Shown: piece after piece, positions 22,351 to 29,663 of the stretch
How the letters are laid out: each line of letters starts with the position of its first letter
Position numbering within the stretch: position 1 is the stretch's first letter
DNA from: Sulfuricaulis sp049587675
Lineage (GTDB): Bacteria; Pseudomonadota; Gammaproteobacteria; Acidiferrobacterales; Sulfurifustaceae
Assembly: GCF_049587675.1 (NCBI RefSeq)
Contig: NZ_JBAVEJ010000079.1
Location: 1-37,792, forward strand
Reading direction: 5' to 3'
Length of the DNA stretch: 37,792 nucleotides
The notes under the pieces: model-generated
What the model was told of the DNA's origin: nothing
The model's database searches: none
What the model saw: the letters and a program-made list of their open reading frames with translations, nothing else
Made by a program: the position numbers and the translations under genes

Positions 22351-23184
22351 ATGTACCGTGTCACCCAGAAGTTTGTGTTCTGTCTGTTGATAGTCGGGAT
22401 TACTGTTTGCCGGGCCGAAGCGGCGGAGAACGGGCAGAACAAGGAATTCCCGCTGCGCTGGCGCTACCCGGATGTAAAGATTCTTTCGACTCAGGAATTC
22501 CACAAGATGCACGATCGCGTCCTGGTCGTGGATGCCCGCACCCGGTTCGAGTGGGAGACGATGCGCATCAACGGTTCGATCAACGTGCCGGTGGACGAAG
22601 TCGATAACGGCAAGAACCGCGCGTTCGAGGCGGACATGTCAATAGTACAAAAGTCCAACACCAAACCGATCGTTTTCTACTGCAACGGCAAGGCATGCGC
22701 CAAATCCTATGAAGCGGCGCGGCGGGCGCAACGCGCCGGCATCACCAATATTTATGCCTTTGACGCCGGGATCTTTGACTGGGCCAACGCTCATCCGGAG
22801 CTCACCACGTTGTACGAAAAAACGCCAATCGACAAGTCGGACCTTATCAGCTCCGCGGAGTTCAAGGCGCACATGCTCCCGGCCAAGGATTTTCGCGCCA
22901 TGGCGGATGCCGACAAGTGCAACTGTATCATCGTGGATATCCGCGACCGGGGACAGCGCGATTTCTTGTTGTTTCCGATGCGTGAGCAGCATGTGAAGGT
23001 TGACGATAAGGTCGCGGTGAATGCCCTGATAGAACAAGCAAAGCTGCAAAGGAAGACTTTGCTCATTTACGACGCCGTGGGCAAGCAGGTTATGTGGCTG
23101 CAATATTATCTGGTGCGGCGCGGAGCCAGGGATTATTTCTTCATGCAAGGCGGGGAAGAGGGATATGTGGCGTCGCTGCGTTAG
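22351..23184 (+). CDS. periplasmic tandem rhodanese-domain protein
   Basis: A GGGGG site precedes the ATG. The 277 residues begin with a signal peptide (KFVFCLLIVGITVCRAEAA). The first rhodanese domain (about 38-155) has VLVVDARTRFEWETMRINGSINVP and the active-site loop FYCNGKACAKSYEAA, whose cysteines could form the persulfide. The second domain (about 170-275) has CNCIIVDIRDRGQRDF but TLLIYDAVGKQVMWLQYYL in place of the active loop, so it lacks the catalytic cysteine and is probably structural. Periplasmic rhodaneses move sulfane sulfur between thiosulfate, persulfide and thiophilic acceptors. A sigma-54 promoter lies upstream and repeat E follows the gene. Confidence 0.87.
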   Translation: MYRVTQKFVFCLLIVGITVCRAEAAENGQNKEFPLRWRYPDVKILSTQEFHKMHDRVLVVDARTRFEWETMRINGSINVPVDEVDNGKNRAFEADMSIVQKSNTKPIVFYCNGKACAKSYEAARRAQRAGITNIYAFDAGIFDWANAHPELTTLYEKTPIDKSDLISSAEFKAHMLPAKDFRAMADADKCNCIIVDIRDRGQRDFLLFPMREQHVKVDDKVAVNALIEQAKLQRKTLLIYDAVGKQVMWLQYYLVRRGARDYFFMQGGEEGYVASLR

Positions 23185-23230
23185 GCACATAATGTAAATC
23201 TCGTTGCCGTATAGCGACATCATTGTATTC

Positions 23231-23463
23231 TTTTTTGTTCTCATCTACTTACGGCCATATCGGCATCAGGCTTTGAACCAGTTGATCGGAGGTTCATTTT
23301 CTTCGCTCCGCTGTCCTGTTCGCCGGGGTCTTTTTCAGCACAGTCCGTCCCTGGACTGTGCTGAAATCCGGCCAGACCATCCTTGGTCTGGCGTTCGAGG
23401 CTCCTAATCCCGTCGCTCGCCCACAGGACGAAGGTCTTAATCCGGCTCGCTCTCCACGGCCAC
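23231..23463 (+). repeat. composite tRNA-end repeat, copy E with conserved leader
   Basis: The first 39 bp repeat the leader of copy B. Then come CTTTGAACCAGTTG, GATCGGAGGTTCA, an insertion of about 157 bp and a degenerate end CTCTCCACGGCCAC without the final CCA. The insertion carries the same perfect 14-bp hairpin (23333-23346 with 23353-23366) and 9-bp hairpin (23371-23379 with 23384-23392) as copy D, with the block between them identical. It fills the gap between the rhodanese and thpR genes. Confidence 0.75.
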
Positions 23464-23498
23464 TATAATTTTGGATAAACTGTCATTCGTTGACGTGA

Positions 23499-24071
23499 AT
23501 GACGATGAATCCCGACTACTCTTCCGCACCGCCTCCGGAAACGAAAAGCCAGCGCTTGTTTTTCGCGCTGTGGCCACCCCTTGAACTGAGCCGTGAGCTG
23601 TACGGCGTTGCCGGCCGGGTTCAGGAGGACGAGGCGCGACGCGTGCCGCCGGAGAACATTCATCTGACGCTGGCGTTTCTCGGTTCGGTGAAGGCGTCAT
23701 TCCGGCAATGCGCTGAACAGGTCGCCGCGGCGATTCGAACCGGCTCGTTTACGCTGACGCTGGAACAGATCGGCTGCTGGCCGAAGCCGGGCATCCTCTG
23801 GATTGGTCCCCGACATACGCCCGAGCCCTTGTCGCGACTGGTGCGGGAATTGAATGCCGGGCTGCCTGCCTGCGGTTATGTGCCCGAAGAGCGATCTTAT
23901 GCGGCGCATCTCACCCTGGCGCGCAAGTTGCGCCGGTGTAACAAAAATCTTCCGATTGATCCGCTGATTTGGGAGGTGCGCCGATTCTGCCTCGTGCAGT
24001 CACACACGCACGCCGATGGCGCGCGCTATGAGATTATTCGCTCTTGGGAGCTTAATTCAGCGGAGCGGTGA
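23499..24071 (+). CDS. thpR: RNA 2',3'-cyclic phosphodiesterase
   Basis: The 190 residues show the 2H phosphoesterase layout: RLFFALWPPLELSREL near the N-terminus, first catalytic motif HLTL (ENIHLTLAFLG, about 55-58), and second motif HLTL (YAAHLTLARK, about 140-143). This is the ThpR (LigT) family, which opens 2',3'-cyclic phosphates and can act on tRNA halves in vitro. Length is typical. The gene is convergent with the minus-strand unknown gene and overlaps its end by 20 bp. It is not obviously linked to sulfur metabolism. Confidence 0.9.
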   Translation: MTMNPDYSSAPPPETKSQRLFFALWPPLELSRELYGVAGRVQEDEARRVPPENIHLTLAFLGSVKASFRQCAEQVAAAIRTGSFTLTLEQIGCWPKPGILWIGPRHTPEPLSRLVRELNAGLPACGYVPEERSYAAHLTLARKLRRCNKNLPIDPLIWEVRRFCLVQSHTHADGARYEIIRSWELNSAER

Positions 24072-24525
24072 GCACGCGTCCCTGGGACGGAAGTTTTGTG
24101 TAGAGCAGGGCGCGCATGGTCAGCAGGTTTGCCAGCGTGCCCTCGTGAACATGTATTTTGAGTGCGTTTTTTCCTTTGCGTTCGGCCATGCATTCGCGTC
24201 GACGCAGATCCTCGGTGCGGAGGATGGGATCGGTATAGGAATAATAGGCCACCCGTTCTCGGCGCCGGATGAGTTCGAGAGTGATCGTGTGGCAGCGCAT
24301 ATCGCCGCGCGTGCCGATGACCAGCGCCAGTTCGCCGCGTTTGGCGATAAGATAGCTGAAGTAATTGGTATTGCTGACGGCGCAGATCAACCGGGCGATG
24401 TCTTGCCGTACCAATTCCAGCAAGTCGGCACGCTTTTCTTCATGCTGGCATTTCCCCCGCGCACGGCCGTCTCTGAGCTGGGCGGCGATTTCATCGGGTG
24501 AGAAGAAGCCTGTCATGCCGTGCAC
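24052..24525 (-). CDS. unknown 157-aa protein
   Basis: I do not recognise this protein. It has no signal peptide or membrane span. It is rich in charged residues, with FFSPDEIAAQLRDGRARGKCQHEEKRADLLELVRQDIARLICAV followed by a probable beta region (LALVIGTRGDMRCHTITLELIRRRERVAYYSYTDP) and a basic end. A start at residue 4 (24516) is also possible. It lies 18 bp downstream of the AhpD-Rieske fusion gene on the same strand, so it probably belongs to that transcript. It overlaps the 3' end of thpR tail to tail. The length and codon use look like a real gene. Confidence 0.65.
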   Translation of the reverse strand: MHGMTGFFSPDEIAAQLRDGRARGKCQHEEKRADLLELVRQDIARLICAVSNTNYFSYLIAKRGELALVIGTRGDMRCHTITLELIRRRERVAYYSYTDPILRTEDLRRRECMAERKGKNALKIHVHEGTLANLLTMRALLYTKLPSQGRVLTAPLN

Positions 24526-24543
24526 ACCAGGCCGTGTTCCGTC

Positions 24544-25170
24544 TTACCAGCGCGCATAGAGTCGACCGTTCTCAAGCTTGGATTCAAAACGCTTTAAAGG
24601 ACGATTTCCTTTTTGCACGCACGCGCCGGTTTTAATGTCGAATGCCCAGTGGTGCTTGGGGCAGGTCAAACGAAAACCTTCCAGCGCGAGATGGGGGATG
24701 TTGGTGACCTGATGCGGACAGCGGCTGTCGTATATGTGGAACTCGCCGTTGGCGCGGTACACGAAAAGGCTGCGTCCATCGCTGTCGCAGTAGGTGATTT
24801 TGCCGTCAGGAACCTGATCCGCCGGCCTGACTTCATGCCAGCGTTTTTCCTTGCCGAGGTTCTCGGCGCGGAATTCGGGAATGTCCATGTCGATCAGGAT
24901 ATCGATGGCCCACACAATCTTGGCAAGCCCGAGCGCGGGAAAGGCGTGCAGGATGGCGTCAAGGATTTCACTGGGAGTTGCTCCGGCATCGAGCGCGCGC
25001 GGCAGGTACTGGCGGAGCCCCTTTTCGGTTTGCGTCGCAATCTTGGTGATGACGGTGATCAGCATCCGCGTTTTCGGATCGAGCGATTTCCCCGTTTCCT
25101 TGAGAAACTTGAAATAGGACGTCATCGCGTCGGGTCGGATCTTGACCAGATAATCCAGAGCATCACTCAT
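24544..25170 (-). CDS. AhpD-like / Rieske ferredoxin fusion protein
   Basis: Residues 1 to about 95 resemble the carboxymuconolactone decarboxylase/AhpD fold (DPKTRMLITVITKIATQTEKGLRQYLPRALDAGATPSEILDAILHAFPALG), but without the CxxC active site of AhpD. Residues from about 110 to the end form a Rieske [2Fe-2S] domain with RCPHQVTN and LTCPKHHWAFD, giving the CxH and CxxH cluster ligands, as in Rieske ferredoxins. The combined protein has no signal peptide and so is probably a cytoplasmic electron carrier or redox partner. CAGGAG precedes the ATG. It lies between the HD-GYP gene and the unknown 157-aa gene. Function is not known. Confidence 0.85.
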   Translation of the reverse strand: MSDALDYLVKIRPDAMTSYFKFLKETGKSLDPKTRMLITVITKIATQTEKGLRQYLPRALDAGATPSEILDAILHAFPALGLAKIVWAIDILIDMDIPEFRAENLGKEKRWHEVRPADQVPDGKITYCDSDGRSLFVYRANGEFHIYDSRCPHQVTNIPHLALEGFRLTCPKHHWAFDIKTGACVQKGNRPLKRFESKLENGRLYARW

Positions 25171-25320
25171 TGCGGAAATTCTCCTGTTGTTGAGACGGCA
25201 TGGCCATCATGCGCTGCCGGTTGGCCTGTATTATGCGCAGCCGTAGCCACCCGCACCAGCAATCCAAAAGAGATAACCCGGGTGGGTTTGCCGCCCGGAA
25301 GACCGGCGATGAAGGAAGCC

Positions 25321-26604
25321 TCAACCACCCAGGGGGATATATTTGGTCGGCAAGACGCCGTGTGCGCCCGGGGGGAGGACCTTGCGGATTTCCAATTCCT
25401 GGCCGGGCCCCACGCCTTCCTGATGCATCAGATCGATGACCTTGGGGGGAGTAAAGGGAGTCTTGTCCGGATTGAGAACCATGGCCACCTTGGGTTTCAG
25501 GCGGCGCGTGCGGTTGACAGAGATCACCACCGCGATGGCGCCGTTGCTGAGTTCGACGACGCTGCCGATGGGGTAGATGCCCATGCACTGGATGAACTGC
25601 TCGACCAGTACCGGTTGAAAATCGCGCCCGCGCCAAGAGTACATTTTTTTCAGGGCATCGTGCGCCGACATGCCGGCGTGATAGGAGCGGTCCGACGTGA
25701 TGGCATCATAACAGTCAACGATGGCCCCGACGGAACCGAAGAGTCCGATGTCTTCTCCCTTGGCGCCGATGGCGTAGCCGCCGCCCGCATAGCGTTCGTG
25801 ATGGAACCTGGCGACATCAATCGCCACGGAGGGAATGCCGTGGGTTTGTTCGAGAATATCGACGCCGCAGGGGACGTGACTTTTCATGAGAGTGAATTCT
25901 TCTTCCGTCAGCTTGCCCGGCTTGTTGATGATATCGTTCGGGACTTTCATTTTGCCGACATCATGCAGCAGTGCGCCAAGCCCGAGCAGGTTCAGCTCCT
26001 CGTTCGAAAGATCCAGATGACGACCGAAGGCGAGCGCCAGCACGCACACGCGCAGACTGTGGAGCGCGGTGTATTCGTCCTTGTTTTTGAGCTGGTTGAG
26101 GCACATGAGCGCATCCGGGTTGCGGATGACGCTGTCGACCATGTCGGCAACGACTTTTTTAGCGCCACTGGTGTCGATGCTGCGGCCGAGACGCACGTCC
26201 TCCATGATGTCGTAGACCGCCTCGCGGGTCTTGGTCACGACGATTTTGGCTTGGCCGATTTCCTCGTCGAGTGTTGTTAAATCCTGATACCGCGGTGCGT
26301 GGCGATGCCACGGGGCGAAATTCTCCACCACCTTTTCGAGGTGGATGACGCGCTCCTTGGAATCGTCCCCGGTCGTCAACGCCGTGAATGACGTTGCCGT
26401 AACGCGCCGTGGCTTCGGAGAGACATCGGAACCTTCATCGGTGTCGATGAAGACGTGCTTGCAGTGCTGCTTGAGCTGCTCGATTTCCTCATCCGACGTG
26501 ATCTCGAAGCCCTGAAACAGGAATGGCGTATCGCGCCAATTCCGGTCCAGCTCGGACACGTACATGCCCGAGCGCAGATCCTCGACGGAAACCTTCTTCT
26601 TCAT
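25321..26604 (-). CDS. HD-GYP c-di-GMP phosphodiesterase with DUF3391
   Basis: The 427 residues start with a DUF3391 domain (VSVEDLRSGMYVSELDRNWRDTPFLFQGFEI, about 1-130) followed by an HD-GYP domain: LHSLRVCVLALAF, the metal motif LLHDVGKMKVP, HHERYAGGGYAIG and DCYDAITSDRSYHAGMS. The GYP triad reads GYA, a change known in some members; the HD pair and the other metal histidines are present, so hydrolysis of c-di-GMP is still likely. There is no good ribosome binding site before the ATG. It lies between prk and the AhpD-Rieske gene on the same strand and is the second c-di-GMP enzyme of the window. Confidence 0.9.
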   Translation of the reverse strand: MKKKVSVEDLRSGMYVSELDRNWRDTPFLFQGFEITSDEEIEQLKQHCKHVFIDTDEGSDVSPKPRRVTATSFTALTTGDDSKERVIHLEKVVENFAPWHRHAPRYQDLTTLDEEIGQAKIVVTKTREAVYDIMEDVRLGRSIDTSGAKKVVADMVDSVIRNPDALMCLNQLKNKDEYTALHSLRVCVLALAFGRHLDLSNEELNLLGLGALLHDVGKMKVPNDIINKPGKLTEEEFTLMKSHVPCGVDILEQTHGIPSVAIDVARFHHERYAGGGYAIGAKGEDIGLFGSVGAIVDCYDAITSDRSYHAGMSAHDALKKMYSWRGRDFQPVLVEQFIQCMGIYPIGSVVELSNGAIAVVISVNRTRRLKPKVAMVLNPDKTPFTPPKVIDLMHQEGVGPGQELEIRKVLPPGAHGVLPTKYIPLGG

Positions 26605-26619
26605 GATGTTAAAGATAGC

Positions 26620-26645
26620 AGCAAGAACCGCGCCAAATTGGCGCG
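26620..26645 (-). promoter_or_regulatory. sigma-54-like box and palindrome before HD-GYP
   Basis: On the minus strand TGGCGCGGTTCTTGCT (26635 to 26620) differs from TGGCAC-N5-TTGCW only by G at the fifth base. It overlaps the palindrome CGCGCCAAATTGGCGCG (26629-26645). The predicted start near 26609 leaves only about 5 nt before the ATG at 26604, so translation would be nearly leaderless; this fits the missing ribosome binding site but also weakens the call. Confidence 0.35.
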
Positions 26646-26673
26646 AATTCAGGGGGTAGGAGCAAAAAACGGC

Positions 26674-27570
26674 TTAGGCTTTCTGCTTGTTTTCAAGCAT
26701 TTTATAGATTATCGGCGTGAGGATGATTTCCATGGCAAAGCCCATTTTGGCGCCAGGCACGACGATGTTATTGGGGCGGGACATGAACGAGTCGTGGATC
26801 ATGCTTAAAAAGTAGGGGAAATCGACATTTTTCGGGTCGCGGAAACGGATCACGACCAAGCTCTCGTCCGGCGTGGGGATGTCGCGCGCGATGAAGGGGT
26901 TGGAGGTGTCCACGATCGGCACGCGCTGAAAGTCGATGTGGGAGCGCGAGAACTGCGGTGTGATGTAGTGCACGTAATCGTACATGCGTCGCAAGATGGT
27001 GTCGACCACGGCTTCGGCGGAGTAACCGCGCTGGGCGGTATCGCGCTGAATCTTCTGGATCCATTCGAGGTTGACGATCGGCACCACGCCGACCAACAGA
27101 TCCACCCACTTGGAGACATCCACGCCGGCCTTGGCGTCCACGACGCCGCCGTGCAGGCCTTCATAGAACATGAGATCGGTGCCGGAGGGGATGTCTTCCC
27201 ATGGGGTGAACTCGCCGGCCTTGAGCGCCATGCCAAGTCGCTTGTTGTGTTCGGCGGCTTCTTCTTCGTTGTGCAGGTAGTAGCGTTTCTTGCCCGTGCC
27301 GGTTTCGCCGTAGGTCTTGAACTGTTTTTCCAGCTCATCGAAAATGTTGGCCTCGGGACCGAAATGGCTGAAGTTACGGTTGCCGCTGGCTTCAGCTTTT
27401 TTCATCGCCTCGCGCATCTCGGCGCGGTTGTAACGGTGGAAGCTGTCTCCTTCCACGACCGCAGCGTTGATCTGCGCCCGCCGGAAAATATGCTCGAAAG
27501 CAACCTTGACGGTGGAGGTGCCGGCGCCGCTCGAGCCGGTGACGGAGATGATCGGGTGCTTCTTGGACAT
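26674..27570 (-). CDS. prk: phosphoribulokinase
   Basis: The ATG at 27570 is preceded by GGAAGGAAC and gives a 298-residue enzyme; an ATG 36 bp upstream lacks support. Motifs are PIISVTGSSGAGTSTVK (P-loop, residues about 5-21), EGDSFHRYNR, the substrate lid region NFSHFGPEANIFDELE and LMFYEGLHGGVVD (Walker B-like). It phosphorylates ribulose 5-phosphate to ribulose 1,5-bisphosphate, the substrate of RuBisCO, and therefore marks autotrophic carbon fixation. It is the proteobacterial class I type. It lies 182 bp downstream of soxB on the same strand, an arrangement that links thiosulfate oxidation and carbon fixation. RuBisCO is not in the window. Confidence 0.95.
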   Translation of the reverse strand: MSKKHPIISVTGSSGAGTSTVKVAFEHIFRRAQINAAVVEGDSFHRYNRAEMREAMKKAEASGNRNFSHFGPEANIFDELEKQFKTYGETGTGKKRYYLHNEEEAAEHNKRLGMALKAGEFTPWEDIPSGTDLMFYEGLHGGVVDAKAGVDVSKWVDLLVGVVPIVNLEWIQKIQRDTAQRGYSAEAVVDTILRRMYDYVHYITPQFSRSHIDFQRVPIVDTSNPFIARDIPTPDESLVVIRFRDPKNVDFPYFLSMIHDSFMSRPNNIVVPGAKMGFAMEIILTPIIYKMLENKQKA

Positions 27571-27629
27571 CGAATGAGTTCCTTCCGGCGACTGAAAGCG
27601 GGACATTCTACCTCAGAGAGAGATATTTT

Positions 27630-27719
27630 CGCTATTGACCCGGCATGGGGGTTTATAAATGAAGGCGGCTATAGGTATTGTCCGATATCCGCTACGGACA
27701 TGCCGGTCAATAGCGGATA
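27630..27719. repeat. nested inverted repeats between soxB and prk
   Basis: An 18-base arm (27630-27647, CGCTATTGACCCGGCATG) pairs with 27699-27715 with one base missing. Inside, TATCCGCTA (27686-27694) pairs perfectly with TAGCGGATA (27711-27719), so two hairpins compete for the same bases. No U-run follows. It may be an attenuator, operator or decayed mobile repeat controlling prk. Confidence 0.55.
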
Positions 27720-27752
27720 CCGCTCGCCGTGGGGCGCGGTACCCGTCCCACG

Positions 27753-29489
27753 TCAAACAGCGTAGCCGGGATTGCCGGAAGCGCCTTTGAGCCGGGGAAT
27801 ATAGGGCTTGCCGATGCGGACGGTTTTCGCCGCACGCAGATAATCGGCCACCACGTTCCAGACGGGTTTGCCGGGCTCGATCGGTTGGACACTGGCCCAG
27901 CCGGCGACTTTGTATTTTTTCACGGCATTGAGCGGCTTGCCTTTTATCGTCACGTTTTGGATGCGGCGGCCGCGTCGCTGGGCGAGATCGAGCGTGTACT
28001 GCAGTCCACCGACGCGCACCATGTCCCCACCCTGCTGATAGTAAGGATCTGGGTGGTACAGGTTGTCGGCAACGTCCTCCATGATCACCTTGATCTGCTC
28101 GCCGGTCAGTTGGTTCACGGTGGCCGTCGCATAGGTGATGGCGGTCTGGTCCATGAGGTTGTCCATGGTGATCGCGTCTCCCGGTAGCAGCGTGGTGCCC
28201 CAGCGGAAGCCTGGCGAGAACGCCATGTCCGCGCCTTGAACCGCGAGCAGAGCGTCCACGATCAGCTGGTCGAAAGTGCCATTGAAATTTCCGCGGCGGT
28301 AAAGCATCCCTTCGGTCACCGCGAGTTTCTCGCTGAGCTTGTCCTGGAACGGCGCTCGCACCTTTTCAATGTAAGCGGCCATCTCCTTGTCGGCCGGCAA
28401 GAGGTTTGCGAACACCGGCAGCAGTTTGTAGCGGTAACCGCGCAGCTTGCCGTCCTTCACGTCGAGATCGAGCAACGACAGGAATTTCCCGTTGCAGCCG
28501 GAGTTGATAACCAGCGTTTGGCCACCGCGGTTCTTGATGACGCTGGGCGCAGGCACAGCGTCATGCGTGTGTCCGCCGAGGATGGCATCGATGCCGCTTA
28601 CGCGGCTTGCCATCTTGAGGTCCACGTCCATGCCGTTGTGCGACAGCACCACGACCAGCTGCGCGCCCTTGCCACGCACCTCGTCCACCATTTTCTGCAT
28701 GTGATCGTCGTTGATGCCAAAGGTCCAGTCAGGGATGAGATAGCGCGGATTGGCGATCGGCGTGTACGGGAATGCCTGACCGATGATAGCGACCGGCACC
28801 TTGTTGATCTCGCGGATGACGTAGGGCTTGAAGATCAGCTCGCCCCAAGTGGCGTCGCTGACGTTCTGCGCCAGGAAATCGATGTGACCCTTCAGGTCAT
28901 TATCGACAATCTGCTTCACACGCTCGGCACCGTAGGTGAATTCCCAGTGTGCAGTCATGATGTCAACGCCGAGCAGTTTTTGCGCATCGACCATGTCCTG
29001 TCCCTTGGTCCACAGCGAGGTGGCCGATCCCTGCCAGGTGTCGCCACCGTCCAGTAACAGCGTACGGTCCGGACGGCTGGCGCGAAGGTTCTTCACCAGC
29101 GTGGCGAGATGGGCGAAGCCACCGATCTTGCCGTAGCGGCGCGCGGCCTGCTCGAAATCGAGATAGGTGAACGCGTGCGCTTCAAGGGAGCCAGGTGCGA
29201 TCTTGAAATGTTTGAGCAGCGCTTCGCCGACCAGATGCGGGGGTTTTCCGCGCGCCGCGCCTACGCCGATATTGACGTTGGGTTCGCGGAAGTAGGTTGG
29301 AATCAACTGCGCGTGACAATCGGTCATGTGCAACAGGCTGACATTGCCGAAGGGCGGTACATCATAGAGGGCGTCCGTCTTTTTATCATCGGCGGTGGCC
29401 TTGCGGCCGAGAATGCCGTCATCGATAACAAGACCGGCGGCGGCCCCGACGGCAAGCATTTGCAGGAATTCACGTCGCGAAAGGCTCAT
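27753..29489 (-). CDS. soxB: thiosulfohydrolase SoxB
   Basis: The 578-residue protein begins SRREFLQMLAVGAAAGLV, a twin-arginine-type signal with the RR-x-F core, and is exported folded with its metal. Motifs of the 5'-nucleotidase-like metallophosphoesterase family are HMTDCHAQ (Asp57, His59), LLLDGGDTWQGS (about 144-155), VVVLSHNGMD and ILGGHTHDA, all metal or active-site elements. SoxB is a dimanganese enzyme that hydrolyses the sulfone end of SoxY-bound thiosulfate and releases sulfate. Length is normal. It follows soxA on the same strand, but an intrinsic terminator lies between them. The ribosome binding site is weak. prk follows. Confidence 0.97.
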   Translation of the reverse strand: MSLSRREFLQMLAVGAAAGLVIDDGILGRKATADDKKTDALYDVPPFGNVSLLHMTDCHAQLIPTYFREPNVNIGVGAARGKPPHLVGEALLKHFKIAPGSLEAHAFTYLDFEQAARRYGKIGGFAHLATLVKNLRASRPDRTLLLDGGDTWQGSATSLWTKGQDMVDAQKLLGVDIMTAHWEFTYGAERVKQIVDNDLKGHIDFLAQNVSDATWGELIFKPYVIREINKVPVAIIGQAFPYTPIANPRYLIPDWTFGINDDHMQKMVDEVRGKGAQLVVVLSHNGMDVDLKMASRVSGIDAILGGHTHDAVPAPSVIKNRGGQTLVINSGCNGKFLSLLDLDVKDGKLRGYRYKLLPVFANLLPADKEMAAYIEKVRAPFQDKLSEKLAVTEGMLYRRGNFNGTFDQLIVDALLAVQGADMAFSPGFRWGTTLLPGDAITMDNLMDQTAITYATATVNQLTGEQIKVIMEDVADNLYHPDPYYQQGGDMVRVGGLQYTLDLAQRRGRRIQNVTIKGKPLNAVKKYKVAGWASVQPIEPGKPVWNVVADYLRAAKTVRIGKPYIPRLKGASGNPGYAV

Positions 29490-29606
29490 GATCAGTTCTG
29501 TCTCAAGGAGTGCAAACCAGGGAAAATTCTAATGGACAACTCAGGGCCATGCTACCGTCTTTGTATAAGACGCGCGGAACGATCTGCGTATTCCTTGGAA
29601 AAGAAA

Positions 29607-29633
29607 AAACCCGGCGTTTTTGGCGCCGGGTTT
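29607..29633 (-). terminator. intrinsic terminator between soxA and soxB
   Basis: AAACCCGGCG (29607-29616) and CGCCGGGTTT (29624-29633) form a 10-bp stem with a 7-base loop. On the minus strand the stem is followed by a long T-run (TTTTTTCTTTT), so soxXYZA transcripts should end here, at least in part, before soxB. Confidence 0.85.
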
Positions 29634-29663
29634 CAATTTGAATATTGGATGATTTTACTTGGC

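Noticed and set aside
24613..26280. Very long open plus-strand frame of 555 codons
   Set aside because: It lies opposite the AhpD-Rieske and HD-GYP genes, both with clear conserved motifs, and its own translation has no recognisable domain. It is a shadow frame in GC-rich DNA.
27689..27705. Minus-strand GG-N10-GC match before prk
   Set aside because: The boxes (CGGCAT and TAGCG) are weak and coincide with the nested inverted repeats, so chance is likely.
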